Shown: piece after piece, positions 45,228 through 55,648 of the stretch | How positions within the stretch are numbered: position 1 is the first letter of the stretch | Layout: the number at the start of each line of letters is the position of its first letter | Made by a program: the position numbers and the translations under genes | Notes under the pieces: model-generated | What the model saw: the letters and a program-made list of their open reading frames with translations, nothing else | Database searches by the model: none | Told to the model about the DNA's origin: nothing | Assembly: GCF_014649715.1 (NCBI RefSeq) | Contig: NZ_BMTO01000004.1 | Coordinates: forward strand, 1-64,000 | Reading direction: 5' to 3' | Length of the DNA stretch: 64,000 nucleotides | Source of the DNA: Streptomyces lateritius | GTDB lineage: Bacteria; Actinomycetota; Actinomycetes; Streptomycetales; Streptomycetaceae

Positions 45228-46010
45228 TCACGTGCCCGCCAGCGGCATCGCGGCGGCCACCAGGCGCCCGTCGGCCGCGGCCTTCTCCAGGGCGTCGCGC
45301 AGCAGGTCCTCGCGCGGCTGCTGGCCGATCGAACCGACCGGGGCGGCGAAGACCAGAACGGTGTGCGACTTGTTGGCCGCCGCACGCCAGCCCTCGGTGA
45401 CCTGCAGCGGCTGGTGGGCCTGCCACCAGGCGGCCTGGCCGCTGCCGCCCGCGCCCGGCTGGAGCACCGAGTGCAGCTGGCCCATGGCGACCAGCACGGA
45501 CCAGCCGGGAAGAACGCCCGGCTTCTGGTTCACATCGGCGACCGGCGTGAAGCCCTGCTCGATCAGGAGCGGCAGGAATTCGTCGGTGACCCCGCCCGAA
45601 CCCGGTCGGGCCACCGGCGCGGTCGGTTCGACGACCAGCGCCGGGTGGAGCTCGCCCTCGATCAGGACGAGACCGCTGGTGACCCCGAGCACGGCCTGCT
45701 CGGGGTGGGCCGCGCTGAGGGCGTCCGCCGCGTCGGTCGCGGCGATGGAGCGGACCGCTCCCTGGAGCTGCTCCTCGGCGACCTGGACGACCTGCGACGG
45801 GATGCAGCTGGCGTGGGCGAACGCCAGGACGGCGGTCTCCTCGCCGACGAACAGCACCGTGCTCGTGCGCTCCTGCTCGGAGTCACCCGGCGTGCGGCAG
45901 GAGGTGCAGTCGTAGCTGCCCGGGGCGTTGTCGCCGGCGAGCAGCCGGTCGGCTTCTTCGTCGCCGATCTCGGCGCGTACGTCCTCGCTGACGTCGAGCA
46001 TGCGCGGCAC
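45228..46010 (-). CDS. Conserved hypothetical protein
   Basis: The 260-residue protein has no hydrophobic segments long enough to span a membrane. A CTSCRTPGDSE segment (about residue 35) looks like half of a zinc ribbon, followed by VLFVGEETAVLAFAHASCIP. The middle (GVTSGLVLIEGELHPALVVE) and end (NKSHTVLVFAAPVGSIGQQP) suggest a mixed alpha/beta fold. I cannot name a family with certainty. GTG 46010 follows GGGAG by 6 nt. It precedes the small hypothetical gene by 191 bp and may be co-transcribed with it. Confidence 0.75.
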   Translation of the reverse strand: MPRMLDVSEDVRAEIGDEEADRLLAGDNAPGSYDCTSCRTPGDSEQERTSTVLFVGEETAVLAFAHASCIPSQVVQVAEEQLQGAVRSIAATDAADALSAAHPEQAVLGVTSGLVLIEGELHPALVVEPTAPVARPGSGGVTDEFLPLLIEQGFTPVADVNQKPGVLPGWSVLVAMGQLHSVLQPGAGGSGQAAWWQAHQPLQVTEGWRAAANKSHTVLVFAAPVGSIGQQPREDLLRDALEKAAADGRLVAAAMPLAGT

Positions 46011-47561
<1,551 letters not shown>

Positions 47562-47565
<4 letters not shown>

Positions 47566-50339
47566 GGCACGATCCGGCCCCCCTCCATGGTGTGCACGGT
47601 GTGGGCGAGGCCGGCGACGAGGTCCGGGTCGTGCTCGACGACGAGGACGGTGAGGCCGTCGGCGGCGAGCGCGGCGAGCACCCGGGCGAGGGCGTCGGTC
47701 TCGGCGGCGTCGAGCCCGGCCGAGGGCTCGTCCAGGAGGAGGGTGTGCGGCCGCCCGGCCAGAGCGCGGGCCAGCTCGACCCGTCGCAGGGTCCCGGTGG
47801 TCAGATCGGCGGCCGGCCGGTGCCGGACGGCACCGGAGAGGCCGAGGAGCCGCAGGCTGTACTCGGCCGCGGCGGGGTCGCGGACGTGGCCCTGCTCGGC
47901 GCCGAGGCGGACGTTCTCCTCGACGGTGAGGGACGGGAAGACGGCGAGCCGCTGGAAGGTCCGGGCGATCCCGAGCCGGGTGCGGACGTGGGCGGGCCGG
48001 TCGGTGATGTCGACGCCGTCGAGCGTGACGCGTCCGCGTGTGGGGCGCAGCGCCCCGGCGAGACAGTCGAAGAGCGTGCTCTTGCCGGCCCCGTTGGCCC
48101 CGACGAGCGCGGTGACGCGTCCCGGGACGAGGGCGAGGGAGACGGAGTCGAGGGCGGTGAGACCCCCGGGATAGGTGAGCGTGAGTCCGTGGGCTCGGAG
48201 CCGGGCGGGGGGCGGGGATGCGGAGGGTTCGGACCTGGCCGGCCGGCCTCCGGCCGGGCGGGGTGTCCCCGCCTTCCCCGGGGACACCGCCTTTCCCGCG
48301 GGGTGGGCGGCGACGCTCGGCGGTGTCGGCGGGCCTCCGGCCGCCTCGGCTGTGGTCCCGGGCCGCCCCCCGGGCGGGACCGAAGGCCCCTGACCCGGCG
48401 CGCCCTGCGGCTCGCGTGCCGGCGCGGAGGCGGCTCGGCGCCTGGCCTCCGGCGCGGGCCGGTCCGCGCCGGACGGCTCGCGGGCAGGCGCGAGGGGACG
48501 CCGGGGGGCGCTGAGGTCCGCGGTGCCGGGGCGCCGTGAGGATCGGAGCATCCCCGGAGAGGGGTGGCGCGGTGCCTCGTCGGCCCGCGGGAGCCAGGTG
48601 GTCAGGGGTGGGACGCGGCCCACCAGAGTGGCCAGGACGCCGATCACCGCCGCCGCCACGCCGCCGCGGGTGCCCGCGTCGAGGCCGACCAGGAGGACGG
48701 CGGCGGCCAGCGGGGAGAGGAGGCTGTCGGCGCCGAGGACGACGACGGCGGCGAACCAGAGGAGGCCCCGGAGGGGGTCGTAGGCCTGCGGGTCGAAGGC
48801 GCGCAGGCCCATGCCCAGGAGGCCGCCGCCGAGGGCCGCCAGGGCCGCGCCCAGTACGAAGGCCAGGAGCTTGAGGCCCGCCACCCGAACCCCGGCCGAC
48901 TCCGCCCCCGCCTCGTGGTCGCGCAGAGCGGCGAGCGCCCGGCCCGTGCGGCCCCGGCGCAGCGCCGCGACCAGCACCAGGCAGCCGGCCAGGACGACGA
49001 GCTCCAGCGCGTAGTACCGCCGGTCGTCCCCGAAACCGGCCGGGCGGCCGAGCTCCAGTCCCGCCGTCGCGTACGGCTGCGCGAAGACGAACCGGCTCAC
49101 CGCCACCCCTACCGCCAGCGTCGCGAGCGCCAGGGCGAGGCCGTGCCTGCGGATCGCGGGCCAGCCCGTCAGCAGGCCCAGCGGGGCGACGAGCAGCACC
49201 GCGAGCGCCAGAGCCGCGAGCTCCGGCACACCGCCGGCCGCGAGCAACGCCGTGAACAGCGCGCCCAGACCGGCGTACGCCGCCTGCCCCAGCGCGATCT
49301 GCCCGCCCCGCCCGGTCACCACCACCAGCGAAAGCAGCACGATCGCCAGCGCCGGCACCTGGACCGACGTCTGCAGGTCCGAGCCCGCGAACCCCAGCGG
49401 GAGGAGGAAGAGGACCCCCGCCGTGACCCATACGCCCCCCGGGACCCGGCCCTCCCTCGTCGGCGGCGGCAGCGCGTCCTGCCCCCGGCCGCCCACCCCC
49501 GGTACGACCAGCACCGCGACCAGCAGCGCCACCACGAACAGGTTCGCCCCGACCGCCTGCACGAGCGGCCCCGCCCACCCCTCCGGATGGAACCGGGCGA
49601 GCTGCGCCTGAACCACCCCGATCGCGAGGGCCGTCACGATCGCCACCGGCAGGCTCCGCATCCGGGCCGCCACCGCGACCGCGATCACCTCGACGACCAG
49701 CAGCGGCATCCCGTACGGATCCAGCCGTACGTACGGCGCGAGCAGCACCCCCGTCAGACCCGCGGTGAACGCGCCGAACGACCACCCCACCACCGACACC
49801 CGGTCCGCGTCGATCCCGCCCAGTATCGCCAGCGACCGGTTGTCGACCACGGCCCGCAGCTCCCGCCCGAAGCGCGTCCACCGCGTCACCGCCCCCACCA
49901 GGCAGGCCAGCAGTACCACGGCGGCGAGCTGGGTCCACGGGTCGTCGCCGAGCAGCACCGGCGCGTCCGGCCGCGTACCGCCGCCCCACACCAGCGCCGC
50001 CCCGCCGACGAGCAGCACGAAGACCCCGATGGAGGCCACCAGCGTCTGCGCCGGGTTCGAGCCGGCGAGCGCCGGCGGACGGAAGACCGCCCGGTCGAGG
50101 ACGAACCCGATCCCGGGCGCCACCACGAACAGCGTGACCAGGGCGCCCAGCGGCAGAGGCCAGCCCCACTCGACCACGAGCTGCCGCAGCACATACGCGC
50201 AGACCATGGCGATGGCGCCGTGCGAAAGGTTGAGCACGCCGGTCGCCCGGTACGTGACGATCAGCCCGATCCCGGTGAGGGCGGCGGCGCTGCCGACCGC
50301 GAGACCGGCGAGGGCGAGGTCGTACGTCAGCGAGGCCAC
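47562..50339 (-). CDS. Fused LivH-LivM-LivG branched-chain amino acid-type ABC transporter
   Basis: This 925-residue protein joins three usually separate subunits. Residues 1 to about 290 are a LivH permease (TGIGLIVTYRATGVLNLSHG). About 300-590 are a LivM permease (GRGGQIALGQAAYAGLGALF). A disordered Pro/Ala/Arg linker covers about 595-690. The remainder is a LivG ATPase with Walker A VGANGAGKSTLFDCL, LTTGTLRRVELARAL in the signature position and Walker B TLLLDEPSAGLD. The ATPase is complete. The start overlaps the preceding small membrane protein gene by 13 bp. Substrate is probably an amino acid or amide such as urea; not certain. Confidence 0.9.
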
Positions 50340-50725
50340 GGCTCACACACCGGGCAGGGGTCCAGCTGCTCGTCCCCGACCGGCACCGCCTCGGGCCGGC
50401 CCGCCACCAGGGGGCAGTCCGGACGGTGTGCCAGCGTCCCGCCGGGGACCCGGACGGGCGGCTCGTCCGACGACGGCGGGGGAGCGTCGTCGGGCGGGGA
50501 GGAGGCCGGCGCCTCCCGTCGTACGGGAATCCCGCCCGCCGCCCCGACCAGTACCGCCCCCGCCACGATCAGCGCGGCACCGGGCACCGTGCACGAGGCG
50601 AGGTACGGCAGCTGCCGCTCCGCGAACCGTTGCCCCGAGACGCCGTACCAGCCCAGGAAGCAGAGCACCGCGCCGCCGACGGCCACCGCGAGGCCGCCCC
50701 ACAGCAGTACCCGGGATGCCGGCAC
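50327..50725 (-). CDS. Small membrane protein with C-terminal Cys/His motif, transporter operon
   Basis: The 132-residue protein has two transmembrane helices (VLLWGGLAVAVGGAVLCFLG and TVPGAALIVAGAVLVGAAGG). A Pro/Ser/Glu linker leads to the tail HRPDCPLVAGRPEA and LDPCPVCEPW. The His/Cys pattern could bind a metal in the cytoplasm beside the ABC permease, whose gene overlaps by 13 bp. I do not know a named family. GTG 50725 is preceded by GGGAGG; a longer frame exists but lacks a ribosome-binding site. Confidence 0.75.
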   Translation of the reverse strand: MPASRVLLWGGLAVAVGGAVLCFLGWYGVSGQRFAERQLPYLASCTVPGAALIVAGAVLVGAAGGIPVRREAPASSPPDDAPPPSSDEPPVRVPGGTLAHRPDCPLVAGRPEAVPVGDEQLDPCPVCEPWPR

Positions 50726-50847
50726 CGGACCTCCCTCGTGTTCTTCCAGGCGGCGTCCTCTTCCTTGCGCTCTGCCCGCGACCGGCACACCCTGGAATCA
50801 TCGGGCCGTCCGGCAATCATCAGTCCGTGCGGCCAGGAGGACACCCG

Positions 50848-51369
50848 GTGGTGAGCCAGATGGTTCTCGAACGACACGGTGGACGCTCCCGTCTCGTCGC
50901 CCTGGCGGCGGCCGCGGCCCTGGTGCTCGGACCGGCCCTCGCGGGGTGCGGCGACGGCGACGGCGGCGACGGCGAGGCACCGCCCGCGACGCTGCCGACC
51001 GCCACGGACCGACCGCGCGACCCCGAGGCGGCCGAGGCGGAGATCACCAAGAACTGGACGGCCTTCTTCGATCCGAAGACCCCCACGGACGAGAAGGTGA
51101 AACTGCTCGAGAACGGTGAGCGGATGCGGACCGTCCTCGCCGCCTTCGCGGGCGACAAGAACGCGGCCATGACCTCGGCGAAGGTCAAAGGCATCGAGTT
51201 CACCTCGCCGAACGACGCCGACGTGACCTACGACCTGCTGGTCGGCGGGGCCGCGGCCCTGCCCGACTCCAAGGGCACGTCCGTCCTCCAGGAGGACACG
51301 TGGAAGGTGTCCGTGAAGACCCTCTGCGGTCTGGTGCAGCTCAGCGGTGCGTCCGTTCCGGGCTGCTGA
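50848..51369 (+). CDS. Small lipoprotein of unknown function
   Basis: The 173-residue protein has a lipoprotein signal with basic ERHGGRSR, a hydrophobic core and the lipobox ALAGC (Cys at about residue 31). A Gly/Asp-rich spacer and a folded domain of about 125 residues follow (AEITKNWTAFFDPKTPTDEK, then NDADVTYDLLVGGAA). This resembles small SCP-like or low-molecular antigen (MTB12-type) domains in actinomycetes. GTG 50848 is 7 nt after CCAGGAGG; GTG 50851 is a near alternative. It overlaps the binding-protein gene by 23 bp. Confidence 0.82.
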   Translation: MVSQMVLERHGGRSRLVALAAAAALVLGPALAGCGDGDGGDGEAPPATLPTATDRPRDPEAAEAEITKNWTAFFDPKTPTDEKVKLLENGERMRTVLAAFAGDKNAAMTSAKVKGIEFTSPNDADVTYDLLVGGAAALPDSKGTSVLQEDTWKVSVKTLCGLVQLSGASVPGC

Positions 51370-52633
51370 GGCGCTCGCGGCGCTGCTCCTCGCCGCGCTG
51401 CTCGCGCTGACCGCGGCGTGCGGCAGCAGGCTTCCGGAGGACGCGTTCAGGGAGCGCCCCGCCGCCCGCCCCTCCGGCGGTGAGCCGCTCCGCGTCGGCA
51501 TCATCACCAGCGCCACCAGCCCCGTCGGCGGCGACGCCCTCACCGGGCCCCGCGACGGCGCCCGGGCCTGGTTCGACGCCCTCAACGCGCGCGGCGGGCT
51601 GAACGGACGCCGGGTCGAGGTCATCACCTGCGACGACGGCGGCAGCGGTGTCGGCAACAACGCGTGCGTGCACCGGCTGCTCGACGAGCGGAAGGTGTTC
51701 GCCCTGGTGGCCACCACCGCGCTCGACTACGCCGGCGCCCCGCGGGTCTCCGAGTCCGGTGTCCCCGACATCGGCGGCCAGCCGCTCACCCCGGCGTACG
51801 AGACCTATCCGCACCTGTACGGGATCTACGGCAGTTCCGCCCCGCGCACCGGCACGGCGCCCGGCTGGGGCGGCGTCCTGTACGGAGGCACCGAGGTCTA
51901 CCGCTGGTTCAAGCAGGAGTACGGCGCCCGTACCGCCGCCGTCGTCGCCTACAACCAGGCGGCCTCCACCTCGTACGCCCGTCTGATCGCCGACGGGCTG
52001 CGGGCCGAGGGATACCGGGTCGTCCACGAACAGGTCGACTTCGCCCTGCCCAACTTCCGCGCCGTCGCCGCCGATCTGCGGGCCCAGGGCACCGACCTCG
52101 TCTTCGACGCCCTGGACACGCACGGCAACGCGCGGCTCTGCGAGGCGATGGAGGCGCTCGGGGTCCGGGTCGCGGCCAAGGTGACGAATGTGCAGAACTG
52201 GTCCTCCTCCGTGCCCCGCGACCACGCCGAGTCCCCCGGCTGCCGCGCCGCCCTGCACGTGACCGGCTCCAGCCGGAACTTCGCGGACACCGGGCATCCG
52301 GCGGTGCGGGAGTTCAGGGCGGCCATGGGCGAGCGGCCGCTCTCCCAGTGGCAGTTGGAGGGCTGGGCGGCGGCCATGTGGTTCACGGACGCCGCGCGCT
52401 CCTGCGGGGACCGGCTCACGCGCGCCTGCGTCGAGGAGTTCCTCGACCGCCCGGAGCCGTACACCGCCCGAGGGCTGCTCCTGCCCGTACGGTTCGAGAA
52501 GCTGGCCGAGCCGCCGAAGACCCGTCACACCTGCCTGTCGGTCGCCCGTTGGCAGGACGGGAGGGGCTGGGTCACACAGGGAGAGATGACCACGAACTGC
52601 GCCACCGTCCCCCAGCTCGGCTACCGGCCGTGA
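51347..52633 (+). CDS. ABC transporter substrate-binding lipoprotein (Leu/Ile/Val type)
   Basis: The 428-residue protein has a lipobox LTAAC (Cys at about residue 25) and a type I periplasmic-binding fold. LRVGIITSATSPVGGDALTG opens the fold. WFDALNARGGLNGRRVEVI, CDDGGSGVGNNACVHRLLDE and VVAYNQAASTSYARLIADGL follow, all typical of LivK-like receptors. It is the likely receptor for the Liv-type transporter encoded divergently at 46906-50339. Four extra Cys pairs are unusual. Ligand unknown. GTG 51347 lies inside the previous gene. Confidence 0.9.
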   Translation: MRPFRAAEALAALLLAALLALTAACGSRLPEDAFRERPAARPSGGEPLRVGIITSATSPVGGDALTGPRDGARAWFDALNARGGLNGRRVEVITCDDGGSGVGNNACVHRLLDERKVFALVATTALDYAGAPRVSESGVPDIGGQPLTPAYETYPHLYGIYGSSAPRTGTAPGWGGVLYGGTEVYRWFKQEYGARTAAVVAYNQAASTSYARLIADGLRAEGYRVVHEQVDFALPNFRAVAADLRAQGTDLVFDALDTHGNARLCEAMEALGVRVAAKVTNVQNWSSSVPRDHAESPGCRAALHVTGSSRNFADTGHPAVREFRAAMGERPLSQWQLEGWAAAMWFTDAARSCGDRLTRACVEEFLDRPEPYTARGLLLPVRFEKLAEPPKTRHTCLSVARWQDGRGWVTQGEMTTNCATVPQLGYRP

Positions 52634-52701
52634 ACCGGGACCCAGAGCGGGCAGTACAGTCGGCCCGACCGACCACAAGACCGGGGGGAACCGGCAACCC
52701 G

Positions 52702-53973
52702 ATGCGCATCTCGTTTCTGCTCCACAACGCCTACCACATCGGCGGCACCATCCGGACGACGTTCACGCTGGCCCAGGTGCTGGCGGAACGTCACGACGTG
52801 GAGATCGTCTCCGTCTTCCGGCACCGCGACGAGCCGATCCTCGGCGTCCCCACCGGCGTGACCCTGCGTCACCTCGTCGATCTGCGGAAGAACAGCCCCG
52901 GTTACGACGGCGACCACCCCGACCACGCCCGCCCCGCCCGGGTCTTCCCGCGCGGCGACGGCCGCTGGAAGCAGTACAGCGCGCTGACCGACGCCCGGAT
53001 CGGCGAGCACCTGGCCACCGTCACGGCCGACGTGGTGGTCGCCACCCGCCCCGGCCTCAACGTCCACCTCGCCAAGCAGGCCCGGCGCGGCCCGGTCCTG
53101 ATCGGCCAGGAGCACCTCGTCCTCACCGGCCACACCTTCCGACTGCGCCGCGAGATCCGCCACCAGTACGCGCTCCTTGACGCCGTGACCACCGTCACCG
53201 AGTCCGACGCCCGCGCGTACCGGGAGCTCGGCATTCCGGGCGTACGGATCGACGCGGTGCCCAACAGCGTGCCCGCGCCGAAGGTGGGGCCCGCCGACCC
53301 CGCGGCGAAGATCGTCGTCGCGGCAGGCCGGCTGACCCGGATCAAGCGGTACGACGTGCTGATCGACGCCTTCGCCGAGGTTGCCGCCGCCCACCCCGAC
53401 TGGCGGCTGCGGATCTACGGCACCGGGGACGCGGTCGACGACATGCGGCCCGCGCTCGCCCGGCGCATCGAGGAACGCGGCCTCGGGGAGAACGTCTCCC
53501 TCATGGGCTGGGCCAACCCGATGGAGCCGGAGTGGGTGAAGGGCTCGATCGCCGCCGTCACCTCGCTGCGCGAGTCCTTCGGCATGACCATCGTCGAGGC
53601 GATGCGATGCGGCCTCCCCGTCGTCTCCACCGACTGCCACGGCCCCCGCGAGATCATCGAGGACGGGGTCGACGGCCGGCTCGTCCCGGTCGACGACGTC
53701 TCCGCGGTCGCCCGGGCACTGCGGGAACTGATCGAGGACGACGAGCTGCGGGCGAAGACCGCGCGGGCGGCGCTCATGGCGTCCGAGCGCTTCGACCCGG
53801 CCCGCATCGCCGCCCGACACGAGGAGATCTGGACGGAACTCGTCGCCCGAGGCCCGTCCGGCCGCCCCCACGGCCGGACGGCCGCCGGACTCCACCGCGC
53901 CGTCGGGTCCGCCGTCGACGCCGGCTACGAGCTGAAGCGCCGGATCGGGGTCCTGGTGCGCCGCTTCCGCTGA
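52702..53973 (+). CDS. Glycosyltransferase, GT4 family
   Basis: The 423-residue protein begins ISFLLHNAYHIGGTIRTTFT, the N-terminal loop of GT-B enzymes. It has IVVAAGRLTRIKRYDVLIDA in the middle and SLRESFGMTIVEAMRCGLPV, the EX7E nucleotide-sugar site, then STDCHGPREIIEDGVDGRLV. It is related to glycosyltransferases modifying cell-surface polymers such as poly-glycerol phosphate. ATG 52702 is preceded by GGGGGGAACC. The donor and acceptor are unknown; neighbours give no clue. Confidence 0.9.
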   Translation: MRISFLLHNAYHIGGTIRTTFTLAQVLAERHDVEIVSVFRHRDEPILGVPTGVTLRHLVDLRKNSPGYDGDHPDHARPARVFPRGDGRWKQYSALTDARIGEHLATVTADVVVATRPGLNVHLAKQARRGPVLIGQEHLVLTGHTFRLRREIRHQYALLDAVTTVTESDARAYRELGIPGVRIDAVPNSVPAPKVGPADPAAKIVVAAGRLTRIKRYDVLIDAFAEVAAAHPDWRLRIYGTGDAVDDMRPALARRIEERGLGENVSLMGWANPMEPEWVKGSIAAVTSLRESFGMTIVEAMRCGLPVVSTDCHGPREIIEDGVDGRLVPVDDVSAVARALRELIEDDELRAKTARAALMASERFDPARIAARHEEIWTELVARGPSGRPHGRTAAGLHRAVGSAVDAGYELKRRIGVLVRRFR

Positions 53974-54039
53974 CCTCCCGTCGGCGGCGAGCGGGATCGA
54001 GGACCGCAGCTGTCCTCGACCACTGGCAGACTCGGCGCC

Positions 54040-55044
54040 ATGTTGGAGACCTCCGCACGGCTGCTGCGACTGCTCTCACTGCTCCAGGCCCACCGCGAAT
54101 GGTCCGGCGCGGACCTCGCCGAGCGGCTCGGGGTCACGCCCCGGACCGTGCGGCGTGACGTCGACCGGCTGCGTGAACTGGGCTACCCGGTCAACGCCAG
54201 CCCCGGAACCGGAGGCGGGTACCAGCTCGGCGCCGGTGCGGAGCTGCCCCCGCTGCTGCTCGACGACGAGGAGGCCGTCGCCGTCGCGGTGGGGCTGCGC
54301 ACGGCGGCCGGCCACGGTGTGGAGGGCATCGGCGAGAGCTCCGTGCGCGCGCTCGCCAAGCTGGAGCAGGTGCTGCCCGGCCGGCTGCGGCGACGGGTGA
54401 GCACCCTGAACGCCTTCACGGTGCCGATGCTGCGCGCCCCGCGGGACCAGGTCGACCCGGAGGTTCTGACCGAGCTGGCGAACGCCTGCCGGGACAGCGA
54501 GCGGCTCCGCTTCGCCTACCGCGACCACGACGGCGCCACCACTCGCCGCACCGTCGAACCGCACCGCCTGGTCTGCACCGAGCATCGCTGGTACCTGGTC
54601 GCCTGGGATCTGGACCGCGTGGACTGGCGTACGTTCCGGGCCGACCGGATCGAGCCCAGGCCGCCGCACGGCCCCCGCTTCCCACCCCGTGAGCCGCCCG
54701 CCCGGGACCTGGCCGCGTACGTCTCCCAGGGTGTCTCGGTCGGCGCCTACGCGGCGGAGGCGACGATCCGCCTCCACGTCCCCCTGACCGAGGCCGCGCG
54801 GGTCGTCGGGCCCATGGACGGCGTCCTGGAGCCGGACGGGGAGGGGGCCTGCCTGCTGCGAACCGGCGCGGGGAACCTCGACTACCTGGTCATCCACGTG
54901 GTGATGACGGGCTTCGAGTTCGAGGTGGTCGAGCCGGCCGTGCTCGAAGGGCGGATGCGGGCGATCAGGGACCGGATCTCCCGTGCCCTGGACCGGACCG
55001 CCGAGGGGGCCGCCGCCCGGTCCCGCGAGCGCCGAGGCGATTGA
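54040..55044 (+). CDS. WYL-domain transcriptional regulator (YafY type)
   Basis: The 334-residue protein has an N-terminal HTH_11 domain (residues 3-60, LLQAHREWSGADLAERLGVT with PRTVRRDVDRLRELGYPV). A WYL domain follows (about 150-215, EHRWYLVAWDLDRVDWRTFR), with a C-terminal WCX-like extension. WYL regulators sense nucleic acid or nucleotide ligands and often act in defence or stress. CAGACT lies 7 nt before ATG 54040, a weak -10, so leaderless expression is possible. No defence genes adjoin. Confidence 0.92.
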   Translation: MLETSARLLRLLSLLQAHREWSGADLAERLGVTPRTVRRDVDRLRELGYPVNASPGTGGGYQLGAGAELPPLLLDDEEAVAVAVGLRTAAGHGVEGIGESSVRALAKLEQVLPGRLRRRVSTLNAFTVPMLRAPRDQVDPEVLTELANACRDSERLRFAYRDHDGATTRRTVEPHRLVCTEHRWYLVAWDLDRVDWRTFRADRIEPRPPHGPRFPPREPPARDLAAYVSQGVSVGAYAAEATIRLHVPLTEAARVVGPMDGVLEPDGEGACLLRTGAGNLDYLVIHVVMTGFEFEVVEPAVLEGRMRAIRDRISRALDRTAEGAAARSRERRGD

Positions 55045-55339
55045 AGTATGTGTACGTCCTGCGGGGGAATGGTGAATGCCGGGACGCTCGTGCCGCGCTC
55101 CGTCAATTCACGTGAGCGGTACGCGCGACGGAATTCCGGGAACCCTTGCCGGAACTACCGGAAGAGGGCGGGAATTGCTGGAGATACGACCGGAAACTGC
55201 CCTTCCGGGTGACGGTCCTCGCGTCAAACATATGTCGAGAAGCTGTGACACAAGCGTGACCGGTGAGGTACATGGCCTTGCTGGGAGATCTCTTCGCTTC
55301 CGCTTCCGTCACCGTCCGGGGCCGCCTAACGTGAAGCCC
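55045..55339. promoter_or_regulatory. Intergenic region with a cluster of CCGGAA/TTCCGG hexamers
   Basis: There is no gene here. Five copies of CCGGAA or its complement lie within 75 bp: TTCCGG at 55134, CCGGAA at 55149, 55158 and 55190, and TTCCGG at 55203. The downstream part holds the palindrome CATATG (55229) and TGTGACACAAGCGTGACC. TAACGT (55327-55332) is a -10 placed 7 nt before ATG 55340. The hexamer cluster could be an operator array; the regulator is unknown. Confidence 0.45.
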
Positions 55340-55558
55340 ATGACACCGATGCCGAGCTCTTCCGTACCGCCCGAAGACGTCCCTCCGGAGTCGTATGTGG
55401 GACTCCCCTCGGGGCGCGCCGAGCAACTGGCCCGGGACCGCGGCTGGCATGTGGTGCGGTCGCTGCCCCCCGGCTCGATCATCACGATGGAGTACCTGGA
55501 GGGGCGCATCAACTTCGAGGTGAAGGACGGCACCGTCACCCGCTGCTGGCTCGGCTAG
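55340..55558 (+). CDS. Peptidase inhibitor I78-like small protein
   Basis: The 72-residue protein contains SYVGLPSGRAEQLARDRGWH and IITMEYLEGRINFEVKDGTV, ending with TRCWLG. This matches the I78 inhibitor fold (G-R-A...R-x-G...T-x-x-Y...R-I-N). It has no signal peptide, so it probably acts inside the cell. Family members are proposed inhibitors of serine proteases. ATG 55340 is 7 nt after TAACGT and looks leaderless; GTG 55331 would overlap that element. It is followed by a strong hairpin terminator. Confidence 0.8.
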   Translation: MTPMPSSSVPPEDVPPESYVGLPSGRAEQLARDRGWHVVRSLPPGSIITMEYLEGRINFEVKDGTVTRCWLG

Positions 55559-55589
55559 CGGCGACCGGCGAGCGACCGGCCAGGACATG

Positions 55590-55623
55590 GGAAGGGCCCC
55601 GGCCGTGCGGCCGGGGCCCTTCC
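55590..55623. terminator. Bidirectional terminator between I78 and PAP2 genes
   Basis: GGAAGGGCCCCGGCC (55590-55604) pairs perfectly with 55609-55623 across the loop GTGC. It lies between two convergent genes (stops at 55558 and 55649), so it can serve both. One arm contains GGGCCC, itself palindromic. Confidence 0.88.
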
Positions 55624-55648
55624 TCACGGGGTCGTGGTCGTCGGGTGC

